Shown here one piece after another: positions 1 to 17,737 of a stretch of DNA of 64,000 nt. Origin of the DNA: Cyanoderma ruficeps (lineage: Eukaryota; Chordata; Aves; Passeriformes; Timaliidae); NCBI GenBank assembly GCA_008694505.1, contig VZDJ01004378.1, positions 15,510,148-15,574,147 of the forward strand, in the 5' to 3' direction. The notes under the pieces were generated by a model. That model had not been told where the DNA came from, made no database searches, and was given only the letters and a program-made list of their open reading frames with translations. The position numbers were made by a program, and so were the translations under genes. How positions within the stretch are numbered: the first letter of the stretch is position 1; each line of letters opens with the position of its first letter.

Positions 1-5570
<5,570 letters not shown>

Positions 5571-5676
5571 GGAAATAGGTGATCACTGGCACCTAGCAAT
5601 TCAAGAAGCAATCTTGGAGAAATGTAGTGATAATGATGGAATTGTTCATATTGCTGTAGACAAAAATTCACGTGAG
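5571..5676 (+). CDS. LEMD3: LEMD3 coding exon, first half of RRM/UHM-like domain
   Basis: This 106-nt exon completes the split Met codon and then reads [20 protein letters not shown] followed by [15 protein letters not shown]. These are the first helix and strands of the MAN1 C-terminal RRM-like fold. The boundaries are GTTTGCCTAG and GAG|GTAAGC. The exon ends in phase 0 and continues directly into the next exon 89 nt downstream. The human protein, as I recall it, is nearly identical here, which fits strong conservation of the SMAD-binding module. No frameshift or stop is present. Confidence 0.94.
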
Positions 5677-5765
5677 GTAAGCATCTTTCCAGTAACATCT
5701 TAATACTTTGTTCATCCTCTTCAGCTGGACTCGAAAAAACCCAAACCCCTCTCTCTCTTACTTAG

Positions 5766-5876
<111 letters not shown>

Positions 5877-6037
5877 TAGAAATTACCCATGGGTGCAGCT
5901 GGAGTTTTTTTAAATGGTGAAATGTTTTGTATCTAAAGTACTGAGCAGTAAAAAAAAAAAAAAAGGTAAACTAATTTTGATGTAATGACACATTTGTGTT
6001 TTACATCCTGAAGCAAAATGCAATAATACTGAACTAG

Positions 6038-6235
<198 letters not shown>

Positions 6236-6342
6236 GAAAACTTTCTACAACTGCTAGGACTGTTACTTGCAACAGGAATGTTCCTGTTTGGCTGCCGTCT
6301 TCCTTTTTTAGTGCTTTTTGTATGTAATACTTTAATGAATTA

Positions 6343-6348
6343 AATAAA
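6343..6348 (+). terminator. LEMD3: Proximal AATAAA poly(A) signal of LEMD3
   Basis: A canonical AATAAA about 110 nt after the LEMD3 stop codon. It is followed by GT/T-rich sequence (ttggaacgttcc, then gtcttgtttcc). Use here would give a very short 3' UTR. Confidence 0.5.
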
Positions 6349-7067
6349 AGTTGGAACGTTCCAGAAGTCTTGTTTCCAAAGGGACTTAGCAATGAGGCAG
6401 TAATACTGAGCTGACAAAAAAGAAAAAAGTTGCTTCACAAAGTTTTCCGGGGCTATAGTAAACCGATGCATTTAAGTTTTGCATGAGGAATACCAATTTC
6501 ATTATACATTTGCAGATGTGGTGACGTATTTTTGCACCAAGAAGTGTTTTTGATAATACAAAAGCATGGAGAAAAGAAGACTTCCTGTATTTCCATAGTT
6601 TCCTGTGAAATAATCTTGTGGGTATTTTGTAACAGGCAACCTACAGTTCCTGATGGTAAATAAGTTAAAAAAAAATTCAGTCAATATTAGTTTTTTGTTG
6701 CTGTATAAAAATCTTTTTCTGCAGCTGGGGTATGGGGAAAGTGAATTTGGCATTAGTGGTTGCATATCAATGTGAGGGAAGATGAACTGATTGCGGATGT
6801 ACTGGGTTTTGTATATAAGTGTAAATGCTGGTGGTGGCAAAAAGGGTTGTGTTCTGTGAGGATGTCTGCATCGAAGCAGCAAATAAGCTTCCTATTTTAT
6901 TCCAAACCTATTGTTTTATATGGTTTTGGCTGTACCACGACAAGAGGCCAAATAACCTAAAAATGTTGGATACAGGTTAAATATCTTTTATAGGTTTTAC
7001 ATAAAATACCTGACTGATTTTGTGTGAAAGGTCTGATACCAATTGTAATGAATTCAAATTTGTGAGC

Positions 7068-7073
7068 AATAAA
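7068..7073 (+). terminator. LEMD3: Middle AATAAA poly(A) signal of LEMD3
   Basis: A canonical AATAAA in the LEMD3 3' UTR, with T-rich sequence (tttttgtg) about 30 nt downstream. It could produce a transcript with an 850-nt UTR. Confidence 0.35.
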
Positions 7074-7811
7074 GAAGCAATTGGCAGATACTGGAAAAAT
7101 TTTTTGTGAAAAGCTGTATTTATTATTACAAGTGTCAGGGCTGTGACAAAATACCATTGGATCAAGTGACATTCCCAGTACATTATAACATGTTTTAATG
7201 AACCATTTATCTGTTAAAATTTTAAAAGGTACATACTTCCTTGCAACAATTTTGGCTCATGCAAACTAGTGCAGCTGACAGTTAAATATTGTGATTCCAA
7301 GCTTGTAAATTTACTAATGTTTACCTAGAAGTACAAAATTGTTGCTGAGAAGCTTAGTTGCAAATCTAAGATAATTGGCTTTACTAATCCCCACTCCTAC
7401 AACAATTTTACCTAGTTATCCAGCTGAATATCCTGTAGGAGGTGCGACTGGAAGCACACCAGTCACACAAATTTTACTGAAACTCACTTTACTTTGTAGA
7501 TATGATGGATCTGCAGCATGAACTTGCACAAATAATGCACGTTTTTCTTACGGTTAAGTAAACATGATGCACACTATTCTGCAACAGGAAATCCTATTGT
7601 GCCTTACCTTTGTGCTTTTGTGGGCACCATGTTTATTACTGGAGAGTTTGTTAACCGAAAAATTTTAAATCCTCGGGTTTATGTCTCAGATGCTAATGAA
7701 TGAGTATATATAATATATAATCAGCCATGCAGAATTCTACTTACCAAGGACAAGTACATATTTTTGATGGGTAAGTGGATTGTGCCAGGTCTGGTAGATT
7801 TTTGATGAGTT

Positions 7812-7876
7812 TTATTATATACATATATGTATATGTATAATATACATGTATATGTATTATATATATGTATATAAAC
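7812..7876. repeat. AU-rich palindromic element in LEMD3 3' UTR
   Basis: A run built from ATATAC, TATATGTA and ATACATGTATAT units, largely self-complementary. In RNA it could fold into a long AU hairpin. It also includes the Pumilio-type octamer TGTATATA at its 3' edge. It could equally be a simple (TA)n/(TATG)n microsatellite. Confidence 0.6.
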
Positions 7877-8090
7877 TAATTTTGTTGTATTTGATGTGCA
7901 TCATAGTGGTTTGTTAACCTGACCTTAGTGACCCCATCTTGTGACCTGTTGCAAGAGTGAATGTAAAAATAGCTGTGGCATTTTAAAAGGTCGCCTCGAT
8001 GCAAATGCATCTATCTTGCTTCTAAGATATATTTCTTGTAAACACTGTACATTTTAATTGTAATATGTACTATTATGCAGCTTATTTTAC

Positions 8091-8096
8091 ATTAAA
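8091..8096 (+). terminator. LEMD3: Distal ATTAAA poly(A) signal of LEMD3
   Basis: The common variant signal ATTAAA, in a U-rich context (cttattttacattaaactg), lies about 1.86 kb after the stop. Sequence character changes downstream, so I take this as the main gene end. Confidence 0.6.
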
Positions 8097-8115
8097 CTGT
8101 TAAGTTGACTGATAT

Positions 8116-8740
8116 CCCTTCCTGCAAGACAGGGGAATATGTATAATATCTGAACATTTGAGAAAAATCAGATGTTTGTTGTAACTTGTCACCCTATCCT
8201 GTAAAAACAAACAAACCAAACCAGACTCGAATTAAAGGTTTATTAGGGGTTTTTAAATGTGTCTCACCTTCTAGATACTTGGGTGTCTCTGACTCAAATG
8301 TTTTTCTCATCTGGGGGCAGAGGGGGAGATTAATCTGTTACAGCCACCTAACTAATTTTTAGTGTTTGTTAGGGTGTGAACAGGTGCTGCCATGAGCTGA
8401 CACACAGAGCTGAGTTAACTGTCAGCTTGACTTTTGTCCTGATTTTGTACACAGGGGGCGCAGAGACATTACCCTGATTCCTAAGTCGTGGACATGCCCT
8501 GTTAAAGGACAGGGGTGAAGGGCCTTAAACCTTGTGTTTTCAGCCTCTTTCTTGTATTTTGAGATACAGAGAGTCATCAAAGGGATTTTGATTGACTAAC
8601 AGAAGAGATTGGGATTTTTTCCCTGTCATTATCTTACACTGTTTTAGAATTGTTTTCGTGACAGGTCGAAGGTTTAGGGGATAGGAGGAACAAGGAAGGG
8701 TGCGTAAGTCCATTATTTATCTTCATTTGCACCGCATACT
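8116..8740. other. LEMD3-MSRB3 intergenic spacer
   Basis: Short gap between the inferred LEMD3 gene end and the MSRB3 CpG island. No ORF or repeat of note was seen. One CTCF-like core is listed separately. Confidence 0.6.
8448..8466 (+). promoter_or_regulatory. CTCF-like motif between LEMD3 and MSRB3
   Basis: The sequence TACACAGGGGGCGCAGA matches most of the CTCF core consensus (CCASYAGRGGGCRSY). Its position between two genes suits an insulator. This is a motif match only. Confidence 0.4.
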
Positions 8741-9319
8741 TGTACATGTCCCGTGGGGAAGGGGAGCAGGAGGAGGAAGTTCGATGTCGTTCATTTCCCT
8801 CCTTTTTGGAAGCTAGACGCGGTGGGCATTGAGCGCTGCCGTAGTTTCGCGGCGGGTGCTAAAGTCAGGAGGTGGCTCCGGGTGGGAGCCGTGGGCCAGA
8901 GCCGCTGCGGCGCTGGCAACCCCACTCTCGGCCGGCGCCGCGCAGGCAGCTGAGGGTCACGGCAGGGCCGCCTCCGCTCGGCCAGAGCGCTCCGGCCGGG
9001 GCTCTCCTTGGAACCGCCGGAACGTCTCTTTAAAGGGGTCAGGAGCCGCTTCGGCCCGCAGCGCACTCGTTAACCCTTTCGGACAGGGCACTTCGACCGT
9101 GCCGCGGCGGCGGGACGGAACAGAGTCCCGGGCCGCCTCCCCGCGCTGCCGGGTCATGCCGGGCGTGCGGCGGGAGTGTCCCGGCTCCATGTTCATATTT
9201 GGCGTTGGCCGCCGGTGCCCAGGAATTTCCCGTCATGCTCCCCGGGCGGCGGGCTCGTCACTGCGCTCCCGCGGGGCGGGGGGGCCGGGGCCGCTCGTTC
9301 GCTCCCTCGGGCCGCTCCC

Positions 9320-9389
9320 ATGCGCGCTGCGCCGCCGCCGCTGCTCCCCGCGCTCTGCCTGGCGCTGGCGGCCGCCGCAGGAGCCGCAG
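9320..9389 (+). CDS. MSRB3: MSRB3 coding exon 1, ER signal peptide (isoform A type)
   Basis: The frame starting at ATG 9320 encodes MRAAPPPLLPALCLALAAAA then GAA and a split Gly codon. This is a typical cleavable signal peptide, with one Arg near the N-terminus, a Leu/Ala hydrophobic core and small residues at the end. The donor GTAGGA at 9390 leaves phase 1. That phase joins exactly to GG|TCA of the shared exon at 42173 to give ...AAGSCRDKK. Human ER-type MSRB3A has the same architecture (Leu/Cys-rich signal before SCRDKK). The start context is weak (C at -3 and +4). The assignment comes from frame and phase continuity, signal-peptide character and the CpG island; the residues themselves are not conserved enough to prove it. 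Confidence 0.82.
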
Positions 9390-9406
9390 GTAGGAGCCGC
9401 AGGTAG
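9381..9406 (+). repeat. MSRB3: 13-bp tandem duplication creating two splice donors at MSRB3 exon 1
   Basis: GAGCCGCAGGTAG occurs twice in tandem, giving identical CAG|GTAGGAG donors at 9390 and 9403. Only the first keeps the frame into the shared exon at 42173. The second adds 13 nt and leads to ATG then TAG just inside that exon. Confidence 0.85.
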
Positions 9407-9860
9407 GAGCTGCGCCCGGCTCCCCGCCTCCACACCGGCCCCCGCTGCCGTGCCGCGGGGAGGGCGGGCCGGGGGCTGCGGCGGGGGCGAGGGGAGGAGC
9501 GGCTCCGTCGGCGCGGGGGGCCGGGCCGGGCCGCACCTGCCGGGGCTGCGGCGGGAGCGGAGGGGAGCGGGTCGGCGCTAAGGGGGACCCCTTCGGCCTT
9601 GCTGGCGGCCAAGAGCGGGGCTGGGGTCGGGGGTCGCTCGGGTCGGTCCCCGTGTCACGGAGAGAGCCTCTAACAGCGCTCGTCGTCCCCGCATCCCGGC
9701 CGCATCCCGGCCGCATCCTGGCTGTGCCGTTCCTGTGGCCGCCGCAGCGCCTGGACCCTGGCGCGGTGCAGCCCCCGGCTCCGGGTGTCCTGCGCTGTAG
9801 CTGGAACTCCTGACTCAAACGGGGTGCACGGCGGAATAGCGGGCTCGGGGAAACAGCGTT

Positions 9861-12800
9861 TGACCAAGTGCGTAATGAGTTCAGTTCAGCCGCGTTCCCC
9901 AGCTCGGTAAATTGTGCAGCGCTGGGTAAAAAAAAAGGAACTTAAACTTCACAAATGAGTTCAGAATTTGGTTGTGTTTTTCTAGGAAGCTCAGTTGTGT
10001 TCGCTGACTAGGTTTGTTTTGTGTTATTCTTCTGACAGATACAATCGATGCAAAGGATAAAGTATAATTTGTTTCTTACTGTCCCCTGCCCAAGTTGTAC
10101 TTGGTGCATCACACTATTACTGGTAACAGAAATGAGACTTAATTAAGCTTCCTGTAGTATTTGACAAATTAGCTATAAATGCTGTCTTTCCTGCTTTAGC
10201 TGAATTTTACGTCATCACCCTCTTAGTACAAAGACTGTCTGAAAGGACAGTGATCTTAAAACAAGCATAGCTGTGTATTAAAAATGCCAAATCTAACAGT
10301 AGTTATCTACAGATAAGGCTGGATGTCAACTGCTACCTAGTGATATATGCTGTAAGGTCGTCTTTGTAAGTGTTGTTACCCTGAACACAGTATTTAGGAA
10401 AGTATAGAGCCTTACATTATATATGTCATGCTTTTAGCTCTTTCTCTGTTACTATCTGGACAGATAGAAGTCAGAATGAGAAATCTGCAATAGCCAGGCA
10501 TTTTGCCTTACTGCTACAGGTGATGGCAAGTCACCTGTAAATGGAACAGCCATCTCCACTCCCATTATGGCACAGCGCCACTCATCTGAATCCAGAATTT
10601 AATGCCTAGAATTTGTCCTGCTTCTTTTGTTGCCCTTGCTGAGTAGACACGTGTGCTTTCTGTCTTATTTGCTGATGATTCCAAACTTTTTGTTACGTTG
10701 CTGCGTGCCTTTGCAGTTCGTCATGATTCCTTGTCTGCCAAATTTGGTTGGTAACAGTGCCCTTTGAGTCTGATTCTGGGAGTAGTTTCCATGTGGCTTG
10801 TCATCTTAATCAGACATTTGCTCATAGTTTCTAAAAGAATCGCCCGCCTCGCTTTAGACATGGCTTATTTTAGAACAGTATTTCTCAACTGTCTTTTAAA
10901 ATTTATGTAGGGGATTAAATAAGGTTAGCAACATAACCAGAGTTGCCAAATAATCCTAGAATTCTGAGACTAAAAAAGGATTTTTTAAAAAATAAAGTTC
11001 TGCATTGCTTTGTTAAAACCAGTAAAATTAGTGGAGTTAAACAATATATAGTTCAGTCCAGAATGTGGTTGGTCAGTCCTTTTCCCATCTGATGTACCTT
11101 GGATCTTAGTGATACCCATTTGGAAAGGTCTTTTAGGAGGAAGAAACAATTCTATTTTTCTTCCAAAAGCGTGATCTTTAAAGATAGTGCCTTTGTAGAT
11201 GGGCTAATGTTTCTATATTTGGTAGCAAAGCCATATAAAGCAGTTGATCCTAGACAAAAATAAAGTCTTTTGACTGAATGACCTTGCTCATTTTTCTAAG
11301 TGGTAGCAGTTACATGCTCTCACAGGGGTTAGTTAATTTAGATGTTTATGTCAGTACGTACTGTAAGAATTTCTTATTTTTTGTTTGTACATGCCATAAG
11401 AATTGTTAAAGCTGTTCGGTAAGGGCCAGCTTGCACGTGAGGGAGGTATTTTGGTCCTTTGCCCTGTTATTTATGAAGGTATGGGAGGATCTTGTTTACC
11501 TACTCATGTTTTGTCAGCTTTGTAAGCTGATACTTGTTTCTGTATCATTGGAGATCCAGTCTATTTATTACATTAGCAATGCTAGAAAACAGAATTTCTC
11601 TATTAGGTGGATTGTTAATGGTTCTTTTGTTACTTATTTTAAAAGATGGGGTAATAAGAGTCAGTTGGGGGAGAGAAGAGAACACTCTGTTAAGGATTTA
11701 ATCTTCTCAGACAGAAGGTTAATAAGTCTGCCTGTCTGCATCTGACTGGCATTGCTACAAGCCGGCAATGCAGTAAAGCCATCCAATTTGGAGATAGCTT
11801 TGTTGAGCTGCATAATTCAAGTGAGTGTGTCCTCATTACAGAGCAACTCTTAAGCTACGCGCAGCATTGTATTAGTCATAGGTAGGGAATATGACCTTCT
11901 TTCCCCCTATTATTTTTCTTTTTTTGTTAAAAGCTGCAGTTTGGGCAGCAACCAGGCTCTGTATGAACTTAAGCTATGGGGGCTTTAACTGTTAGAAAAC
12001 TGGGATAAACATTGGCCTAGTTATAGCTCTAGTTTGAGGGTTCCTTAGGCAAAAGACCCCCACAAAAATGGACTCTCGAATTCCTGATGTGTTTATAATG
12101 TTGTACTTAGGAATTGCTGTCAAATAAAATCAGGTGTGGATTTATCTTTCCCTGAGTAACTCTGAAGTTGGTATGCTTCTTTTGGAACAAACTACAAGGC
12201 TAGTCAGAAATAGGGTGTTTCTTCCTCGGGAGTAACTATGTCCATACATGGAATTATTTTGAGGTTACTTTCTCTACACAAGACAGAGGTCTTTTAAACA
12301 GAACAACAAAAAACCTGAGAGCTTTTGGGACGTGTTTTTTTTTGTGTCTCATGGAGTAAGAAGTGGCTGCAGGTTAGCTTTCCCTTCCCTTACTCACCTT
12401 GCTTTGGTAGGATTTATTGTTATCTTTTCAGAGGCTCCATTTCCCTCAGAAGGATCTGTGGTTCTCAGTGAGCTATTAATATGTACTAGCTTAAAAAAAC
12501 CAAAAAAACCCCCACAAAACTAAGATTTAAGTCTTCTATGGCAATTTGTGAATGTATAACCAACTTGCAGTGTTTTTAAATTAATTTTCAACTAACCACT
12601 TAGGAAAAGAAAGGAAACACATATTGCAATATTAACTTCTACCAGAAGTTGAAGAATGTCATTGTGTATTTTAACAAGGATTTTTGTGTCTTTAGTCTGT
12701 GAAGATGCTGATCTGTATTTTTTGTGTGAAAATAGGGTAGAAGAATTCTCTGGGAACCCCATTTATGGTGAGGTAATTGGAAATTATAATTTATCTGCTT

Positions 12801-15420
12801 AGCTGCAGCCTTCAGGTTCTCATTTAGCAACCTCAATTCAGCATTATCTGAAAACCACACAGTCTAGCAACTGGAACTAGGAATAAAGAGGCTTTTTGCA
12901 ATAAGGGCTTTAAGATCTGAGGACTTGAACGATACTAGTCCAGAACAGGCAAGAAACAATACTTACACTTATAAGGTGCTAGCAGAGTTTTGCTGTCCTC
13001 ACAGACTTAAATTATAGTTTAGCATTGTCTTGTAAAATAATTAATAGCATAAGTACGTCTTTATTTCCAGAAAGTTTTGGATTTAAACATGATTCAGCTT
13101 TTCAGTGTTGCACAGACAAAGTCTAAGGACAGGACTTCTGCAGAGATCCCCAGTTTGCTTTTTCCTTTCAATAGCATCTGAACATCAGGATTGATGATTT
13201 CTTTGAACTGTGGGCAGCAGCTTAGCGAAATGTACATAGCGTGCTAGCACCTTGTTTTGTTGGGAAGTGTTACCTCATCCAAGAAATTTTAAGAGTAATG
13301 TCATGCATGGCATTTGGAAGTATTTCCCCACGGGTCTCTTTAACTCTGTGTTCTTCCAAAAGGGGACAACGCCTTTGCGTTTCACCTGACAGAAAACAAA
13401 TCCCTGCTACCAGGGAAGAACAATAGCGTTGACGGAATGTAGCTGCCAAATGCCACCACTTTCACTCTCACCACACAATGAAAATGGAAAAAAAATTCAA
13501 CACATGGAACCTTAGCAGCTTCCTGGGGAAATGATCCGTGCCAGTTATTGCCAAAAGGAAACAGCCTACAAAGTGTTCCTTCTGGCTGATGGATTGCCCT
13601 GTTCTTGTTCCTCTCGGTTCCCAGTGCATGGTTCTCAGGGAAATCTGCAGGCGAGGCTGTTCCAGCTGCCTGCACAGAGTGGAGGTTTTAACAACTTCGA
13701 GGAACTTCAAGGTGGGTTGATGGGTGGGAGCTGCATGGATGTGTCTCATTTTGTGCATGGATGACTCTCACACAGTGAGTCTGCCCTTGGCTTTCTTGCA
13801 GCTGGTTCAAGAGCAAGCATTTACTTCATATAAAGTTGCTCAGTTGGCTAAGAAAAATGGTTGAATATACAAGCAGGCTTTGCCACCTGGGTCAGATTGT
13901 CACCATCCTGCTGCTGGGAGGAAGCTTGATATTAAACATAAAACCAATGCAGATCCATCCTAATGTGCCCTGACGATGAAGTGTCACAGCTTACATTCAG
14001 TTCAAGTCTAATTTGTACTAATGAGTGATTCAGTAGTGCACTGATCCAGTCTGCACAATGCTGAAACCAAAGCTTACAGGTCACATTGGTTGGGCTTCCT
14101 CTCCTGCACACCAATATCACTGTCAGTAGCCATAGCACGAGTGTGAGGGAGAAATGGGAATAAGACAGGAGCAGATGCTTTGGCTGCCAGCTCGGGGACA
14201 GATGGAAAAGTAGAGGTGAGTCAGTCAACTGTGTGAAGTTACAGCCCTGAGGTGTAAATTCAGAAACTCCACAAATAAAATGATTTGGGTGTTCTAAAGC
14301 ATTATCATCTCTGCTTTTGAATGACTGCAGAAAAGGAAAATGAGCCCACTTGGTCAAAGCCTTAACATTTAACTGCTATGTACTTTTAGACTGTATCTTC
14401 ATTTTTATTTTTTTTTTCAGAATTAAAATCAGTGCTTCATCAGATGTTGTGGGTACATGGTGGAAAAATACACTGTGCTGACAGCACACCTCTTAACATC
14501 TCTTTTTCATGAGAGAAACCAAATTGTCTGTGCACGTGCTTGTTTTGTTTACTCTTGCTTTTACTTAAAGGCAAGCTCATGAAAGGGACAAGATTTTACA
14601 ACAAATTAGCAGCTCTATGGGGAAAGGATCCACCATATGCTCCTGGTATTTAAACTGCTACCTGGCATCCCTCATCCAAAAACACAGGACAGCTTTGTGA
14701 CTTGCCTCTGAACTTGAGAGAGGTGCTGGTTTGTACCAATTTGTTCTAGCAGTTGTTGAACCATTCTGGGAAGGATTACAATAGATATTTTGCAAGACTC
14801 AGCTCTTCCCGAGAAGTCTTAGAATGTGAAATGCGGTAGCTGTCTGGGGAAAAACAAGCCCTTTTTGCTGCTCTGTTCCATACAAATTACAGACCAGTAC
14901 ATTTTGCTCTAATGACAGTCAAGTAATAACTGTGGCAGTAATAAAGACAGTGTAATAGCTGAGTGATGTAATGCTATTTGAGATGAGAGGAAGATTTTCA
15001 GAGCATTATCCCATTTCCACAATCACTCTTGTAGACTAAACAAGCCAAATGTCTAAAAATTTTTGCTGGGATTTGGCTTTCTGAACCACTCTTTTTGTTT
15101 TTACTTCTCTTCTGGGCTTTCCTCAACTATCTCTGTCCTACACCCCAAACCAAAAGCATATTCCAACTGATACCTCACTGCTACTGAGCAGACCAGACTT
15201 CCTCCGCAGTCCCTCCTGTTATGTATTATGTTTCTGTTTTTAATAAACTCCAGATTGTTATCTGCCTTTTTTTTTAAATACTTTCACACTGTTGGCCCAA
15301 TTTATTGTCACTGTAACTTTGACGTCCTTTTCTGCTGTACTGCTGCTAGTCTGGCATTCTTACTTTTGATTGTTTTGTGCATTTGAAGCTTTCTTTTAAA
15401 GTCCAAATGTGATTCTTGGT
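9861..15420 (+). other. MSRB3: MSRB3 intron 1, proximal part
   Basis: AT-rich intronic sequence without a recognisable exon or clear transposon. Scattered short open frames show no splice or protein-family support. Confidence 0.6.
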
Positions 15421-15424
15421 ACTT

Positions 15425-15570
15425 GGCTGTATTGAATTTTATCTTGGTGGTTTATGACCATTTCTCCAATCTATTAAGACCATCTTGAGTTTTGCTCAGC
15501 TCTTCAGGGTGTTTCACACTCCTTGCAGGTTGGTGTCTCTGCGGTTTTAGTAGGACTACTTGATGGGGTT
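15425..15570 (-). mobile_element. Ancient CR1-like LINE fragment (antisense)
   Basis: The stretch around tccaatctattaagacca and the following ttgcaggttggtgtc resembles the widespread antisense CR1/L3-type consensus of amniotes (segment usually reading ...tccaat...aag.tcat...ttgcag.ttggtgtca). It is heavily diverged, so the edges and family are uncertain. Confidence 0.4.
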
Positions 15571-17735
15571 TGGCCCTGGTCAGTAGGAGAAGCACTGAGT
15601 GAATGTGTTTATTCAAGCAGCTCTGTACCTGTGATATAGGACCTTGATCCAAAAGAAAAGTGCTTTTCCAGTTTGCTTTGTCTAAAAGCATTTTATATTT
15701 GAGGTATGTTTGATCTACTACTTCCGCCTGTAGAGTACAAGGAAAGAAGGAAAGTATGTTAGTTATGGGGTTAGATTTTGGCAAGCCAATCATGGTGGCT
15801 TACTGCTTTCTAATTTTCATTGCATGTTTATGGATTGTTTAGTATTTTGTTTTAAAAGTTTTCTGTGTGTTTAAGATAGATTTATGTCCATGTAATTCAC
15901 CAGTCTTTTCTTCCTTTTAAAAATGTATATTACCCTCTTTCTCTTGAGATTTTGTAAAGGCAAAAACCTTTCAAAAATCCTCCAAGGTACATGCTCTTTT
16001 CTGATCAGTTTCCCCTCCTTGTTTCCCAAACGTTTAGGATAAATTTCCTAATCTGTCAGGAGAGGAAAGCAACCTCAGGGGAAGGTTTCAGGCACTCAGG
16101 CCAGCTTCATCATCCTGGAATATAGTGATCAACATTAGTATGCCTGATTTCTGATAATCTCGTATTTATGCAGCTAAAGTACCTGAGGTGCAGTTCCTAA
16201 GAATGAGATGGAAAGTTTGATAGACTTTGATAAAGATTTGTCATAAAAAAAAAAAAAAAGTAGCTTTGGCAGCCCCAGTGACAATTTTTGTGCAGAGCAA
16301 GGTCTGCACAACAGATTCCAAGTTTGAAAGTAGCCACTGCACCTACTTCAGGCAATTGCCTCTGCTGTTTCTTAAACAGTCCTATTTCCAGCCTGAAATC
16401 TGATGTGTTGGCTTTATTTTCTTTGTATTGGGTTACCAAGTGTGAAATTTGCAGATCTCCTTAACTGATTATAGGTTATGGTTTATTAATTTTCTTATTT
16501 GTTTCACCTAGCAACTACATAGAATTTTTCAAGCATATAGATAACTGTAAGATAATGTGAATCTTTCTGTACAAACATAGCAAGGCTATAAAAACAACGT
16601 ACTGAGCAAATGTATCAGAATTCTTAGGTGGACAAAGAGCTGGCGTGTCCTTCACTGTTTTATCCTGGTCGGGATGCTGAAGGCCCTCACTGAGATGTGC
16701 TCAAGTGCACTACGGGAGAAGGGCCCTATGCTGGGGTTGGAGGATGCTCTGGGGTCATGGCTGAGTTGCTGAGGAATTTCTGATGTCTCAGAGTGGTGTG
16801 AAATATTAGGACCAAGATGGGAAAGAGGGGCCCTGATAGCTTAAGTGCAGGATTTTCTTTTTTTAGAGCACGAGTCCAAGTAGGACAGAAGCAAACTGCA
16901 TTTTGGGGCAACGCTTAATGAAGTTCCTGACAGCAGGCTGGGGCGGGGCGGGGGGGCTGCCTGCGGGTGCCTGCTGCTGCCTCTGCTGAAGGAAGTGGAA
17001 CAGATGTCACTTTTAGGGACAGATTATGCAAAGAAAACGTCAACATTTATCTTAGAATATTGATCCAGAGGAAAGCTGAATTACAAAGCCTTGAAAGTAA
17101 GGCTTTCAAGGTTGAGGGAAGAGGAGATTGAAGTTGGTGGCTGTATTGTTGCCCTGTGACTGGTGCCACCCCAGCTGCACCAGCACTGCCTTGGGGGGCT
17201 CCATGCACACCTGTGTGGCTGCTGCCAGGCCTGGCACTGCTGTAACTCTGCTTTAACAGAGCAGGAGAAAATATTTATGGGGTTTTTTTCTAAAGGTAAG
17301 TGCTTTTCAGCCTGCAGAAGAGGTTTTGCATGGTTATTGCAAGTCCAGCTGGAAGGGTATAGGATGAGTATTTCTGCCTTTTGAATGCATTTAGGGCTGG
17401 GAAATGTGGATTGACAAAAATGTAAAGCTTAATAAATATTTTTAATCAATTAAAAGAGGTGGAACACACACCTTTGTGTTTTGGACACTTCAAAGAGAAT
17501 TGAAGAGAAGGGAAATAATTGAAGCAAGTTCTGCTAGAATTAATGCTTCTTTTGTTCAAGATTTGAAAAATACATTTAGGATGCCTGAAGGTGCAGATCC
17601 TTGTGCTGCACAGACAATGAAAATACATTTAGCTAATTAAAAAAATAAAATGCTATGTTTGTGGATTTTTAAACTCCACTGGAATGAAAATCACAGTTCA
17701 GCTCACAGATTCCACAAAACATTTTTCGTTGAAAA
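15571..17735 (+). other. MSRB3: MSRB3 intron 1 sequence
   Basis: Non-coding. It contains a poly(A) run near 16246-16259 and a GC-richer patch at about 16940-16990. Nothing else was recognised. Confidence 0.55.
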
Positions 17736-17737
17736 AG

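Larger units (their letters stand above)
6236..8115 (+). other. LEMD3: LEMD3 3' untranslated region
   Basis: AT-rich sequence from the stop codon to just past the last poly(A) signal. Its length of about 1.88 kb agrees with the long 3' UTR I recall for mammalian LEMD3. It contains three candidate poly(A) signals and a palindromic AU element. It carries no visible transposon. The exact cleavage site is inferred from the ATTAAA at 8091. Confidence 0.65.
8741..9860 (+). promoter_or_regulatory. MSRB3: CpG island promoter of MSRB3
   Basis: Sharp rise in G+C and CpG density relative to the AT-rich flanks, centred on coding exon 1. It contains many GC-box-like GGGCGG/GGGCGGG cores and a CArG-like TCATATTTGG at 9193-9202. 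There is no obvious TATA box, so initiation is probably dispersed. The many long open frames on both strands are a by-product of GC-rich, stop-poor sequence. Upstream ATGs at 9156, 9189 and 9235 would be in the 5' UTR if transcription starts before them. Confidence 0.8.

Noticed and set aside
8753..9867. Many overlapping long open frames on both strands, up to 250 codons
   Set aside because: They arise from the stop-poor CpG island. None has a recognisable fold, splice context or agreement with MSRB3 phase, except the short signal-peptide frame from 9320.
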